Below, one piece after another: positions 1-8,928 of a DNA stretch of 12,552 nucleotides (position 1 is the first letter of the stretch; each line of letters opens with the position of its first letter). The DNA is from Chloroflexota bacterium (GTDB taxonomy: Bacteria > Chloroflexota > Ktedonobacteria > Ktedonobacterales > Ktedonobacteraceae), in NCBI GenBank assembly GCA_027316975.1, contig DAHVFL010000078.1, positions 1 to 12,552 of the forward strand, written 5' to 3'. The notes beneath the pieces are model-generated. The model saw only the letters and a list, made by a program, of their open reading frames with translations. It ran no database searches and was not told the DNA's origin. The translations under genes were made by a program, and so were the position numbers.

Positions 1-1248
1 TTCGGGCGGCAGCACGGGCAGCACCGTCAGGATCATCCATTCGGGCAAGGTGCCGGACTCGCGGAAGGCTTCGACGACTTTCAGGCGTTTGGTGGCCTTC
101 TTGCGACGCTGGCCGACCGTTGATGAGATTTCGCGACGCAGGTCGGTTGAGAGCTTTTCAAGGTCGATGGCGGCGATCAATTCGCGCACGGCCTCTGCGC
201 CCATGCCGGCGCGGAAGACGCTGGTGCCGAAGGCGTCACGCAGTTCGCGGTAGCGGTTCTCCTGGATGAGTTCCATTTTTTTGAGACCTTCGAGGTCCTT
301 CTTCAACTGCTCCAGGCGTGTTTTGCGGTCGGTGCGCTGGGTTTCCAGGCGTACCTGCACGGTGTCGATCTGGCCCTGGATGTGGTCCTGCATATCGCGC
401 GTTTCGCCTTCGCTCTGCTTGCGCAGTTCTTCGAGGTCGTGGTGGGCTTTTTCGGCGATCTCATTGCGCAGGCTTTCGGCGGCTTTTTCAAGCGCTTCGA
501 GGTCGCGCTTGCTGACGGTATCACCGGCTTTGACGATGACGCGACCAATGGCGTCGAAGGTGATGTCTTCGCCGGTTGTCTGGCCCATGCGCTCGCGCAG
601 GATAGCGCCGAGTTCGCTTTCGGTCATTTTCGCCTGGGCGATTTCTTGTTCGCGGCTGGCTTCAATTTCTTGCTCGTTGGTGCGCAGACGAGAGTGGATG
701 TCGTGACCTTCGCTTTCGCGGCGGGTTTTGAGCGAGTCGATCTGTTCGACGACCTGCTCATCCAGGTTTTGCTCCAGCTTGATGAGTTCTTCGTCGAGGC
801 GCATGAGTTCGCGCTGGCGTCCCTCTTCTTCGATGTGCGTGACGACGTACAGGGCGAAGTAGAGGATGCGCTCCAGGTTGCGCGGCGAGAGATCAAGCAG
901 CAGGCCGATGCGGCTGGGCGTTCCCTTGAAGTACCAGATATGGCTAACAGGGGAGGCCAGTTCGATGTGGCCCATGCGCTCGCGGCGCACCTTTGAGCGG
1001 GCGACTTCGACGCCGCATTTGTCGCACACGATGCCCTTGAAGCGCACGCGCTTGTATTTGCCGCAGTAGCATTCCCAGTCCTTGGTAGGGCCAAAGATGC
1101 GCTCGCAGAACAGGCCGTCTTTTTCGGGCTTGAGGGTGCGGTAGTTGATGGTTTCCGGTTTCGTGACCTCGCCATAGCTCCAGCCGCGAATCTGTTCGGG
1201 GCTGGCAAGGCTGATACGTATTGCGTTAAAATCGTTGACTTCGAGCAT
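1..1248 (-). CDS. rpoC: DNA-directed RNA polymerase subunit beta' (N-terminal part, runs off the window edge)
   Basis: This is the largest subunit of the transcribing core polymerase; the visible 416 residues cover its N-terminal clamp region. The start is ATG at 1248 with AGGAGG at 1253-1258. Residues 30-60 carry the conserved KPETINYRTLKPEKDGLFCE motif. The zinc ribbon has Cys60, Cys62, Cys75 and Cys78, followed by RRERMGHIELASPVSHIWY. Residues about 140-335 are a charged, heptad-like insertion that contains a short beta-type segment (GRVIVKAGDTVSKRD, 235-249). The conserved fold resumes at FRAGMGAEAV (345-354) and continues to PEWMILTVLPVLPPE at the edge. The insertion is about 170 residues longer than the equivalent stretch of Bacillus RpoC and sits where Thermus beta' also has a large insertion. 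The gene lies downstream of rpoB in the same operon. The catalytic NADFDGD motif lies outside the window. Confidence 0.98.
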   Translation of the reverse strand, partial: MLEVNDFNAIRISLASPEQIRGWSYGEVTKPETINYRTLKPEKDGLFCERIFGPTKDWECYCGKYKRVRFKGIVCDKCGVEVARSKVRRERMGHIELASPVSHIWYFKGTPSRIGLLLDLSPRNLERILYFALYVVTHIEEEGRQRELMRLDEELIKLEQNLDEQVVEQIDSLKTRRESEGHDIHSRLRTNEQEIEASREQEIAQAKMTESELGAILRERMGQTTGEDITFDAIGRVIVKAGDTVSKRDLEALEKAAESLRNEIAEKAHHDLEELRKQSEGETRDMQDHIQGQIDTVQVRLETQRTDRKTRLEQLKKDLEGLKKMELIQENRYRELRDAFGTSVFRAGMGAEAVRELIAAIDLEKLSTDLRREISSTVGQRRKKATKRLKVVEAFRESGTLPEWMILTVLPVLPPE

Positions 1249-1263
1249 GATTCCTCCTGATAC

Positions 1264-1337
1264 GGACGCGATACATCGCGTCCCTACATCGTCATAAACA
1301 CGGGATGATGGGTGTAGGGACGCGATACATCGCGTCC
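1264..1337. repeat. Palindromic inverted repeat between rpoB and rpoC
   Basis: Two 25-bp arms (1264-1288 and 1313-1337) are inverted copies, identical except for the central dinucleotide, with a 24-nt spacer. Each arm is itself a palindrome: GGACGCGAT, two bases, ATCGCGTCC, with a CTACA/TGTAG tail facing the spacer. TCAT (1292-1295) and ATGA (1305-1308) can add a few pairs inside the spacer. The same unit occurs at 7337-7413. In the rpoBC transcript it would form one long hairpin or two small ones, ending five bases before the rpoC Shine-Dalgarno. No U-run follows, so it does not look like an intrinsic terminator. It resembles REP/MITE-type dispersed elements; its mobility is inference. Confidence 0.85.
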
Positions 1338-1373
1338 GCTAACCGCGCGCGCTTCTACACCCATTATGACGGC

Positions 1374-4874
<3,501 letters not shown>

Positions 4875-4932
4875 GGGTAGGATGCTCCTCTCACCTGGTC
4901 AGCCACTATCGAAGTTGGGACTTAAGAAAGGT

Positions 4933-4985
4933 AAAAAACAGAAAGACGCACTGATGACAACCATACGGATAGGGTTGTCGATGCG
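4933..4985 (-). terminator. Attenuator-like hairpin with T-run in the rpoB leader
   Basis: On the minus strand GACAACC (4979-4973) pairs with GGTTGTC (4962-4956) around a 10-nt loop. Outer bases CGCA (4985-4982) and TGCG (4950-4947) can extend the stem across bulges. The stem is followed by TCTTTCTGTTTTTT, whose six-T run is at 4938-4933. This is roughly the form of an intrinsic terminator, but about 8 nt separate the stem from the T-run and the stem is only moderately GC-rich. If it works, it would end part of the transcripts about 60 nt before rpoB. It could equally be a structured leader element without terminator activity. Confidence 0.35.
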
Positions 4986-5057
4986 CCCTCCTTCAGGAAA
5001 TTGAAAAATGGAAAGAACAAAAGATAAATGCCCATTATGCCTGTGTTGAACAACGTT

Positions 5058-5093
5058 CTATGACAAGAAAAGTAACCGCTCTATGCTTTTCAT
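5058..5093 (-). CDS. Putative leader peptide 2 of rpoB (11 aa)
   Basis: ATG at 5093 is preceded by AGGAG (5103-5107) at a good 9-nt spacing and opens an 11-codon ORF, MKSIERLLFLS, ending in TAG. The ATG lies in the loop of a perfect 10-bp hairpin (AGTAACCGCT / AGCGGTTACT). The 5' arm begins within the Shine-Dalgarno and the 3' arm lies inside the ORF. A ribosome on this ORF would therefore melt the hairpin. The Shine-Dalgarno also overlaps the stop codon of mini-ORF 1, which would permit coupled translation. Such a short ORF can arise by chance; the ribosome binding site and hairpin geometry are the only support. Confidence 0.35.
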   Translation of the reverse strand: MKSIERLLFLS

Positions 5094-5104
5094 AAGCGGT
5101 TACT
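5071..5104 (-). promoter_or_regulatory. Perfect 10-bp hairpin around the start codon of leader mini-ORF 2
   Basis: The arms 5104-5095 and 5080-5071 are exact reverse complements (AGTAACCGCT / AGCGGTTACT) with a 14-nt loop that contains an ATG. On the minus strand TTTCTTGTC follows, so it also looks like a weak terminator. On the plus strand no T-run follows. Its location inside the rpoB leader points to an RNA structure in that transcript. Confidence 0.5.
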
Positions 5105-5105
5105 C

Positions 5106-5144
5106 CTACATTTTACACCTGCCGGTTATTTGTAATTCTCCCAC
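5106..5144 (-). CDS. Putative leader peptide 1 of rpoB (12 aa)
   Basis: GTG at 5144 follows the strong Shine-Dalgarno GGGAGG (5150-5155) with 5 nt between. It opens a 12-codon ORF (GTG-encoded Met, then GELQITGRCKM) ending in TAG at 5106-5108. This stop codon overlaps the Shine-Dalgarno of the next mini-ORF, as in translationally coupled pairs. No similarity was recognised and the peptide has no obvious run of one regulatory amino acid. It is proposed only because of the ribosome binding site and its arrangement with the following mini-ORF. Confidence 0.3.
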   Translation of the reverse strand: MGELQITGRCKM

Positions 5145-5479
5145 CAACTCCTCCCAATATATATGTGAAATTCCTGCCACGCGAGACCAAACAAGACGAA
5201 CAACTAGCATAAACCAGGCTTGAGGCGTCCGGCACGCATGACTACACGCCCGAAACGATCAGCGGCGAGTGCCTTTCTTCTGCAATGATACACCCTGTGA
5301 GTCTGTAGCTGTATGCGGTAATCCCTACACATGCAAGCAGTATATGTATGAATGCGGCGCGTGAGGAAGAATGTGTCGTTTTACGTCCAGCTTTCTTTGT
5401 CTGTGTTTTTACTTCTTATCAGCGTTGTTACTATCCCAAATAACATTGCTGTACAGTATACACACTGTGGCAATTTGCA

Positions 5480-5508
5480 ATTATACTACTAGAAAAACAG
5501 TATGTCAA
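5480..5508 (-). promoter_or_regulatory. Consensus housekeeping promoter of rpoBC
   Basis: On the minus strand TTGACA (5508-5503), a 17-bp spacer and TATAAT (5485-5480) match the sigma-70/SigA consensus at all twelve positions. A-tracts just upstream (six A at about 5512-5517 and AAAATT a helical turn further) resemble an UP element. Transcription should start near 5473-5476. Just downstream are the palindrome CTGTACAG (5449-5456) and the inverted repeat ACAGT-N6-ACTGT (5453-5468), which could be operator sites; no known regulator was matched. The promoter lies about 60 bp after the stop of the upstream membrane protein gene. Confidence 0.85.
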
Positions 5509-5568
5509 GCGTTTTTTGCGCAATTTTGCGGAAAGCTAAAAATTGGTGTCCGCACGGGTGATACATGG

Positions 5569-6444
5569 CTATACGGAAAGGGATGGACGTTTGAGGCTGT
5601 GTTGTAAGGCCGCTTCGATCTGCTGCTCCAGCGGAGTGTGCGGGTAGAGGGTGTGTTGCTGGAGAATATGGAGGAGGTGATGCTGGTCGTGAGGGTGCAG
5701 GAGGTTGAGGTCAAAGAGGGTTTCGGGGCGATCGGGGCAGGTGATGGTTAGGATGCGGTTGTCAATGCGAAGGGTGGTGAGGGTGTTGAGATGGTAGGTA
5801 TGAGGTGCGCCAAGGGTACGGGTGAGGGCGCGAGCGCCGATGAGGCCAATAACGAGGAAGGTGGCGAAAATGAGGCTGAGGATGAGGCCAGCGAGACTGA
5901 GGGCGAAGGCGAGAGCAGTGGCGAGGATGCTGGCGAGAGGGAGGGCGAGGTGGATAGTCCACCCGATAAGGATGGTGGGGGCGAGGCCAGCGAGTGAGAT
6001 GGAAAAGCATGTGATGCTGGCGGTGGTCATACGGGCGATGGCATGAAGGCTTTTGGGCGAGAGATCGCGGACGGTGAGGGTGCGGAGATGGGTGTTGAGT
6101 ATGAGGATGCCGTGGCGGTAGCCATGGCGGCAGGCGAGGAGGAAGCGAATAAGGGTGATGCTGACTATAAGAAGGAGGAGGGAGCCGTAGCAAAGGGTGG
6201 CAAGGAGGGCATCCTGCCATTTGAGGTAGGGGGTGAAGTGGTGGGTGTAGGTAGGCCAGAGGCGAAGGGCGGCGATGGCGAGCAGGGAGGAACCGAGGCC
6301 AGAGAGAAGAAGGAAGAGGGTGGCGAGCAGGCGGGTGCGACGCGCGGCCTGCCGGGTAGGATAGAAGATGATGGGACGGGCGTTGACGGCGAGTGTGTTG
6401 TGTTCGATGGGTTGTGTGTGATGCGATTCTCTTGTTTGTATCAT
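5569..6444 (-). CDS. Multi-spanning membrane protein of unknown function
   Basis: A 291-residue protein that I do not recognise. The chosen ATG at 6444 follows AGCAGGGAGC; an in-frame ATG at 6507 would add 21 residues that look non-coding. Hydrophobic stretches lie at about 39-63, 79-104 and 139-164, with one long stretch at 166-205 that may cross twice, giving four or five membrane segments. A basic RQAARRTR precedes the first. The C-terminal 80 residues are soluble and His-rich (HDQHHLLHILQQH, 252-264). Its mRNA strand is very C-rich and G-poor, unlike rpoB next to it. It follows the response regulator gene by 187 bp on the same strand, with no clear promoter between, so the two are probably co-transcribed. 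A role in signalling or transport would be a guess. Confidence 0.75.
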   Translation of the reverse strand: MIQTRESHHTQPIEHNTLAVNARPIIFYPTRQAARRTRLLATLFLLLSGLGSSLLAIAALRLWPTYTHHFTPYLKWQDALLATLCYGSLLLLIVSITLIRFLLACRHGYRHGILILNTHLRTLTVRDLSPKSLHAIARMTTASITCFSISLAGLAPTILIGWTIHLALPLASILATALAFALSLAGLILSLIFATFLVIGLIGARALTRTLGAPHTYHLNTLTTLRIDNRILTITCPDRPETLFDLNLLHPHDQHHLLHILQQHTLYPHTPLEQQIEAALQHSLKRPSLSV

Positions 6445-6631
6445 ATGCTCCCTGCTTATTGTGTGCTGTGATGAGCGAAGCGGACGGGTGCCGCGGATAC
6501 AGCACATGACGTTGTGGTTGCTTCCCCCATACAGTTGAGGACGATTGAGGAGGGGTGGTGGTTACATGAAGGGGGATGTGGAAATGTTGCTGGCAGACGC
6601 GCAGAGTAAGATGAGGTATGATGGTGAAAGG

Positions 6632-7111
6632 TTAAGGAAGGAGGCGATATGTGCTTTCGGAGCTGGAAGCGGGGGTCTGGGTGGCCGGGGGAGCATTCGT
6701 TTCGCGCAGGTGGGCGCGCATGATGATGAGGAGTTCGGCGAGTTTGAAGGGTTTGCGGAGGAAGAGGCCGGTTTGGAGGCCCATGCGATGGAGTTGCCAA
6801 TCGTGGCTGCCGGTGATGACGATGATGGGAGTGTGACGGGTGCTGTTGTGGCCGCGCAAGATTTTATAGAGGGCAGCGCCGTCGAGGTTGGGGAGGCCGA
6901 TGTCAAGGAGTATGAGGTGTGGATGAAGTGGTGGTATAGCGTGACTGGCGACCTGGCCGTCGTTAAAGAAAGTGAGTTGCCAGTGTGGGAGGTCTTTGAA
7001 GGCGTCGCGAAAGAGTTCAGCGACTTCGGAGTCGTCTTCGACGATGACGATACGCCGGAGGGATGGGCCATCGTGTTGCAGAGGTTCTTGTTGTACGAAA
7101 TCATCAGCCAC
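6632..7111 (-). CDS. Single-domain response regulator (CheY-like receiver)
   Basis: A 159-residue protein consisting of one receiver domain with short tails and no DNA-binding output domain. The start is GTG at 7111 with GGAGG spaced 7 nt upstream. The receiver begins at about residue 20 (RIVIVEDDSEVAELF) with the acidic Glu25-Asp26-Asp27. The phosphoacceptor is Asp70 in LILLDIGLPNLDG. The switch Thr is Thr100 in IIVITGSH and the invariant Lys is Lys120 in LRKPFKLAEL. The last 20 residues are Ser/Thr/Pro-rich. Such proteins pass phosphate signals between histidine kinases and other proteins or bind partners directly. No kinase is in the window, so the partner is unknown. The membrane protein gene downstream is the only candidate suggested by context. 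Confidence 0.93.
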   Translation of the reverse strand: MADDFVQQEPLQHDGPSLRRIVIVEDDSEVAELFRDAFKDLPHWQLTFFNDGQVASHAIPPLHPHLILLDIGLPNLDGAALYKILRGHNSTRHTPIIVITGSHDWQLHRMGLQTGLFLRKPFKLAELLIIMRAHLRETNAPPATQTPASSSESTYRLLP

Positions 7112-7159
7112 GTATACACCTCCCAGGGCAGGCTGCGCGAGCAGTATGCTCAGGTACGA

Positions 7160-7212
7160 GGACGCCTACAAGGGTCCCTACCGTTCATCCTCCTCCACCC
7201 ACGTCCCTACAA
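7160..7212. repeat. Degenerate fragments of the palindromic repeat
   Basis: ACGTCCCTACAA (7201-7212) matches the tail of the 7386-7413 repeat arm (GCGTCCCTACAA) at 11 of 12 bases. GGTCCCTAC (7173-7181) and GACGCCTACAAG (7161-7172) are weaker partial matches nearby. They lie in the untranslated leader of the response regulator gene and may be remnants of an older copy. Chance similarity cannot be excluded. Confidence 0.3.
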
Positions 7213-7257
7213 GCCGATTGGCAAACAGGCATCGGATCGTTTCTTGTTACTGCACAT

Positions 7258-7286
7258 AGAATATATCACTTAAGAGTTGGTGTCAA
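7258..7286 (-). promoter_or_regulatory. Promoter of the response regulator and membrane protein genes
   Basis: On the minus strand TTGACA (7286-7281) is separated by 17 bp from TATTCT (7263-7258), giving a perfect -35 and a four-of-six -10. Transcription would start near 7251, leaving a leader of about 140 nt before the GTG at 7111. It stands 15 bp downstream of the end of the composite inverted repeat. Confidence 0.6.
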
Positions 7287-7300
7287 TAGGTCAAGTTGGG

Positions 7301-7437
7301 TGGGTCTATATCCTTCCGGGTGAAAAATAAGGGAAATTGTAGGGACGCGATTTATCGCGTCCGCTCCCGTCAGTACTCGTCCAGGGCGGACGCGATAAAT
7401 CGCGTCCCTACAAATCACCCTGAAGGACGGAGACCCA
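7301..7437. repeat. Composite inverted-repeat element (MITE/REP-like)
   Basis: The inner arms 7337-7364 and 7386-7413 are perfect 28-bp reverse complements with a 21-nt spacer. Each contains the self-palindrome GGACGCGAT-NN-ATCGCGTCC also seen at 1264-1337. The outer arms 7301-7323 and 7415-7437 match at 19 of 23 bases, so symmetry spans about 137 bp in all. No ORF or transposase lies inside. The element sits between two divergent promoters. The layout of nested inverted arms and its presence at two sites in the window fit a small non-autonomous repeat family, but target-site duplications were not identified. Confidence 0.8.
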
Positions 7438-7482
7438 GTTGGGTGTCGGGTACTCATGGCTCGCCATAGATGTGAGCAGAGG

Positions 7483-7511
7483 TTGCCACAAAGACCTCAA
7501 TTTCCTATACT
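7483..7511 (+). promoter_or_regulatory. Promoter of the PPOX-fold enzyme gene
   Basis: TTGCCA (7483-7488), a 17-bp spacer and TATACT (7506-7511) are each five of six to the housekeeping consensus. Transcription would start near 7518, giving a leader of about 45 nt before the GTG at 7565. It reads away from the response regulator promoter. Confidence 0.6.
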
Positions 7512-7564
7512 ACTAATGAATAGAGGGAGCCGATAAAACGTCGTGAGCAAACAGGTAAGGCATT

Positions 7565-8092
7565 GTGAGCGATCTGCAAAAATTGTCGGATACCCCTCAA
7601 CTTGAGAACCGGATTTATTCTCACAAAGCGAGCATAACAATGGCAGGTCGTTCAACCCTGTATGACTACGAGATCGCGTTCATACAATCGCAACGAGTCG
7701 CGCGGCTGGCAACATCTGACGCGGATGGGCATCCACATGTCGTCCCTGTGTGTTTCGCCTTCGATGGGTCGCGCTTCTACACCCCGCTCGACGAGAAGCC
7801 CAAACGTGTCGAGCTGCGGCAGTTGCGGCGAGTACGCAATATCGAGGCGCGTCACGAGGCGATGCTCTTGATTGACCGCTATGATGATGACTGGTCGCGC
7901 CTGGGATATGTGCAGGTATACGGCCATGCCGGGCTGCTCATGCCCGGTGAAGCAGATCACGTCGGTGCGCTGCACCTGCTTCGCCAGCGGTATGTCCAGT
8001 ACAGGTCGATGGCGCTGGAAGAGTACCCGTTGATTGCCATTACCCCCAGGCGCGTAGTTGCGTGGGGAAAGGCTTTACAACAGCGGACATAG
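7565..8092 (+). CDS. PPOX-class (split-barrel FMN-binding fold) probable F420-dependent enzyme
   Basis: A 175-residue protein of the pyridoxamine 5'-phosphate oxidase-like fold, which binds flavin or F420. The core begins at about residue 33: FIQSQRVARLATSDADGHPHVVPVCFAFDG (39-68) is the typical first strand pair. KPKRVELRQLRRVRNI (78-93) and LLIDRYDDDW (101-110) follow, the pattern of the F420-linked PPOX subfamily known mainly from Actinobacteria and Chloroflexota. The ending VVAWGKA fits the family. The substrate is unknown. GTG at 7565, with GGTAAGG just upstream, was taken as start; Met26 (ATG at 7640) lies close to the conserved core and is a plausible alternative but has only a weak ribosome binding site. 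It has its own promoter and converges on the oxidase operon. Confidence 0.82.
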   Translation: MSDLQKLSDTPQLENRIYSHKASITMAGRSTLYDYEIAFIQSQRVARLATSDADGHPHVVPVCFAFDGSRFYTPLDEKPKRVELRQLRRVRNIEARHEAMLLIDRYDDDWSRLGYVQVYGHAGLLMPGEADHVGALHLLRQRYVQYRSMALEEYPLIAITPRRVVAWGKALQQRT

Positions 8093-8177
8093 ATTTCGAT
8101 CCGGTCTTTGCTTGACATACACGAAAGGCTGGTCGATGACGAATGGCTTGCGAAGAAACCAGATGCGCTGAAACCTG

Positions 8178-8336
8178 CTACCTCTCGGCATTCACGCGAG
8201 CATGAGCAGCGCCGGTCTCCCTATCCAACTCCATCTCGCGGTCTTCGCGCAGCGCGTGTCGCAGGAACCACCAGAACAGCGCAAGAGACAATGCTACCGC
8301 CGTGACGAACCAGAGTACCCACCACCATAGCGGCAT
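8178..8336 (-). CDS. Small membrane protein at the end of the oxidase operon (52 aa)
   Basis: ATG at 8336 follows the strong AAGGAGGAG (8342-8350) and starts 19 nt after the ctaE stop. The 52-residue product has one Trp-rich membrane segment (MPLWWWVLWFVTAVALSLAL, running on to FWWFL at 21-25). A charged tail follows (RHALREDREMELDRETG, 26-42). Small single-span subunits, such as CcoQ-like or subunit IV-like proteins, are common at this place in heme-copper oxidase operons, so an accessory or assembly role is inferred. No specific family was recognised. It would be missed by a 60-residue cutoff. Confidence 0.75.
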   Translation of the reverse strand: MPLWWWVLWFVTAVALSLALFWWFLRHALREDREMELDRETGAAHARVNAER

Positions 8337-8355
8337 AGCAGCTCCTCCTTTCCCT

Positions 8356-8928
8356 TTAGATCAGGAAGAACACGATGAACAGGCCGGCCCAGGCCGCCAC
8401 GACGAAGTACCAGAAGCGCACGCCCGCCACAACCGCCCAGTAGTTCCCGGTCGTGAAGCGCCCGCGCCGCCCGTTGGCCCACAGCCCCAGCAGGGCAAGG
8501 ATGCCGATCACAATGTGCAGGGCGTGCAAGCCGGTCGTCAAGAAGTAGTTCTCTCCAAAACGGCTCCCGGCTGGCAAAGAGATGCGGAACCAGTCATAGA
8601 CGATAGCGGCCAGCGCCAGGACGCCCAGCGCCAGTGTGACCAGCAGCGCCCTGTTCATGCCCGGCACATCGCCTTTGCTCATGCTCCGCGCTGCCTGCCG
8701 CGCGGGCAGCACACTCGCCACAAAGAGGACGGTAATCAGCGTGCCGAGAACGTAGTTGAGCGCGGGTGAGCGCCCAGCGCCAGCCATCAAGAACCGGGTG
8801 TAAAACAGGGTCACGAAGATCAGGCTTTCCGCCAGGAGGAACAACCAGAACGCGCCCAGGTACATGCGCTGCTGCCGGTCGCTGAGCGGGGCGAACTGTG
8901 CGCCCGCAGAATGCGTATGGCTACTCAT
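8356..8928 (-). CDS. ctaE: Heme-copper oxidase subunit III
   Basis: A 190-residue integral membrane protein with five hydrophobic segments, the short bacterial form of subunit III. It packs against subunit I and supports proton uptake and stability. Typical features are Glu34 in FLLAESLIF in the first segment and TTGLHALHIVIGI (131-143) with His135 and His138. In the last segment, where many homologues read WHFVDVVW, this protein has FWYFVVAAW (172-180), so the His and Asp are not kept. Its ATG overlaps the ctaD stop by four bases (ATGA), and AGGAGG lies 7 nt upstream, indicating translational coupling. Confidence 0.92.
   Translation of the reverse strand: MSSHTHSAGAQFAPLSDRQQRMYLGAFWLFLLAESLIFVTLFYTRFLMAGAGRSPALNYVLGTLITVLFVASVLPARQAARSMSKGDVPGMNRALLVTLALGVLALAAIVYDWFRISLPAGSRFGENYFLTTGLHALHIVIGILALLGLWANGRRGRFTTGNYWAVVAGVRFWYFVVAAWAGLFIVFFLI

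Larger units (their letters stand above)
4875..5475 (-). promoter_or_regulatory. Long 5' leader of rpoB
   Basis: This stretch of about 600 nt lies between the predicted transcription start near 5473-5476 and the rpoB ATG. It holds no convincing gene of normal size. Going downstream it contains: about 320 nt with no recognisable motif; a Shine-Dalgarno and GTG mini-ORF (5106-5144); a Shine-Dalgarno and ATG mini-ORF (5058-5093) within a perfect 10-bp hairpin (5071-5104); a further strong Shine-Dalgarno-like AAGGAGGG (4986-4993) with no start codon at a usual distance; and a second hairpin followed by a T-rich stretch (4933-4985). No known riboswitch class or L10-type leader was recognised. The layout suggests control of rpoBC by attenuation or leader translation, but this is inference. 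Confidence 0.55.

Noticed and set aside
1264..1337. Possible CRISPR or intrinsic terminator between rpoB and rpoC
   Set aside because: Only two inverted copies exist, not direct repeats with spacers, and no T-run follows on the transcribed strand.
4899..4964. 21-codon ORF starting in the loop of the attenuator-like hairpin
   Set aside because: The nearest Shine-Dalgarno is about 21 nt away, too far for normal initiation; kept only as part of the leader description.
5371..5607. Plus-strand 78-codon ORF over the rpoB promoter
   Set aside because: No ribosome binding site; it spans a consensus promoter and the 3' end of the membrane protein gene on the opposite strand.
6545..7273. Plus-strand ORF of 242 codons across the response regulator region
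   Set aside because: It is antisense to a receiver domain with all key residues; its acidic, Gly-rich composition comes from the purine skew.
8112..8117. TTGACA resembling a -35 box on the plus strand
   Set aside because: No acceptable -10 at 16-18 bp downstream and no plus-strand gene follows.
8093..8177. Possible bidirectional terminator between the convergent PPOX gene and oxidase operon
   Set aside because: Only weak, imperfect pairing and no T-run on either side.
8108..8305. Plus-strand 65-codon ORF after the PPOX gene
   Set aside because: It overlaps the better supported 52-codon minus-strand gene, and its Arg/Pro/Ser-rich product looks like antisense reading.
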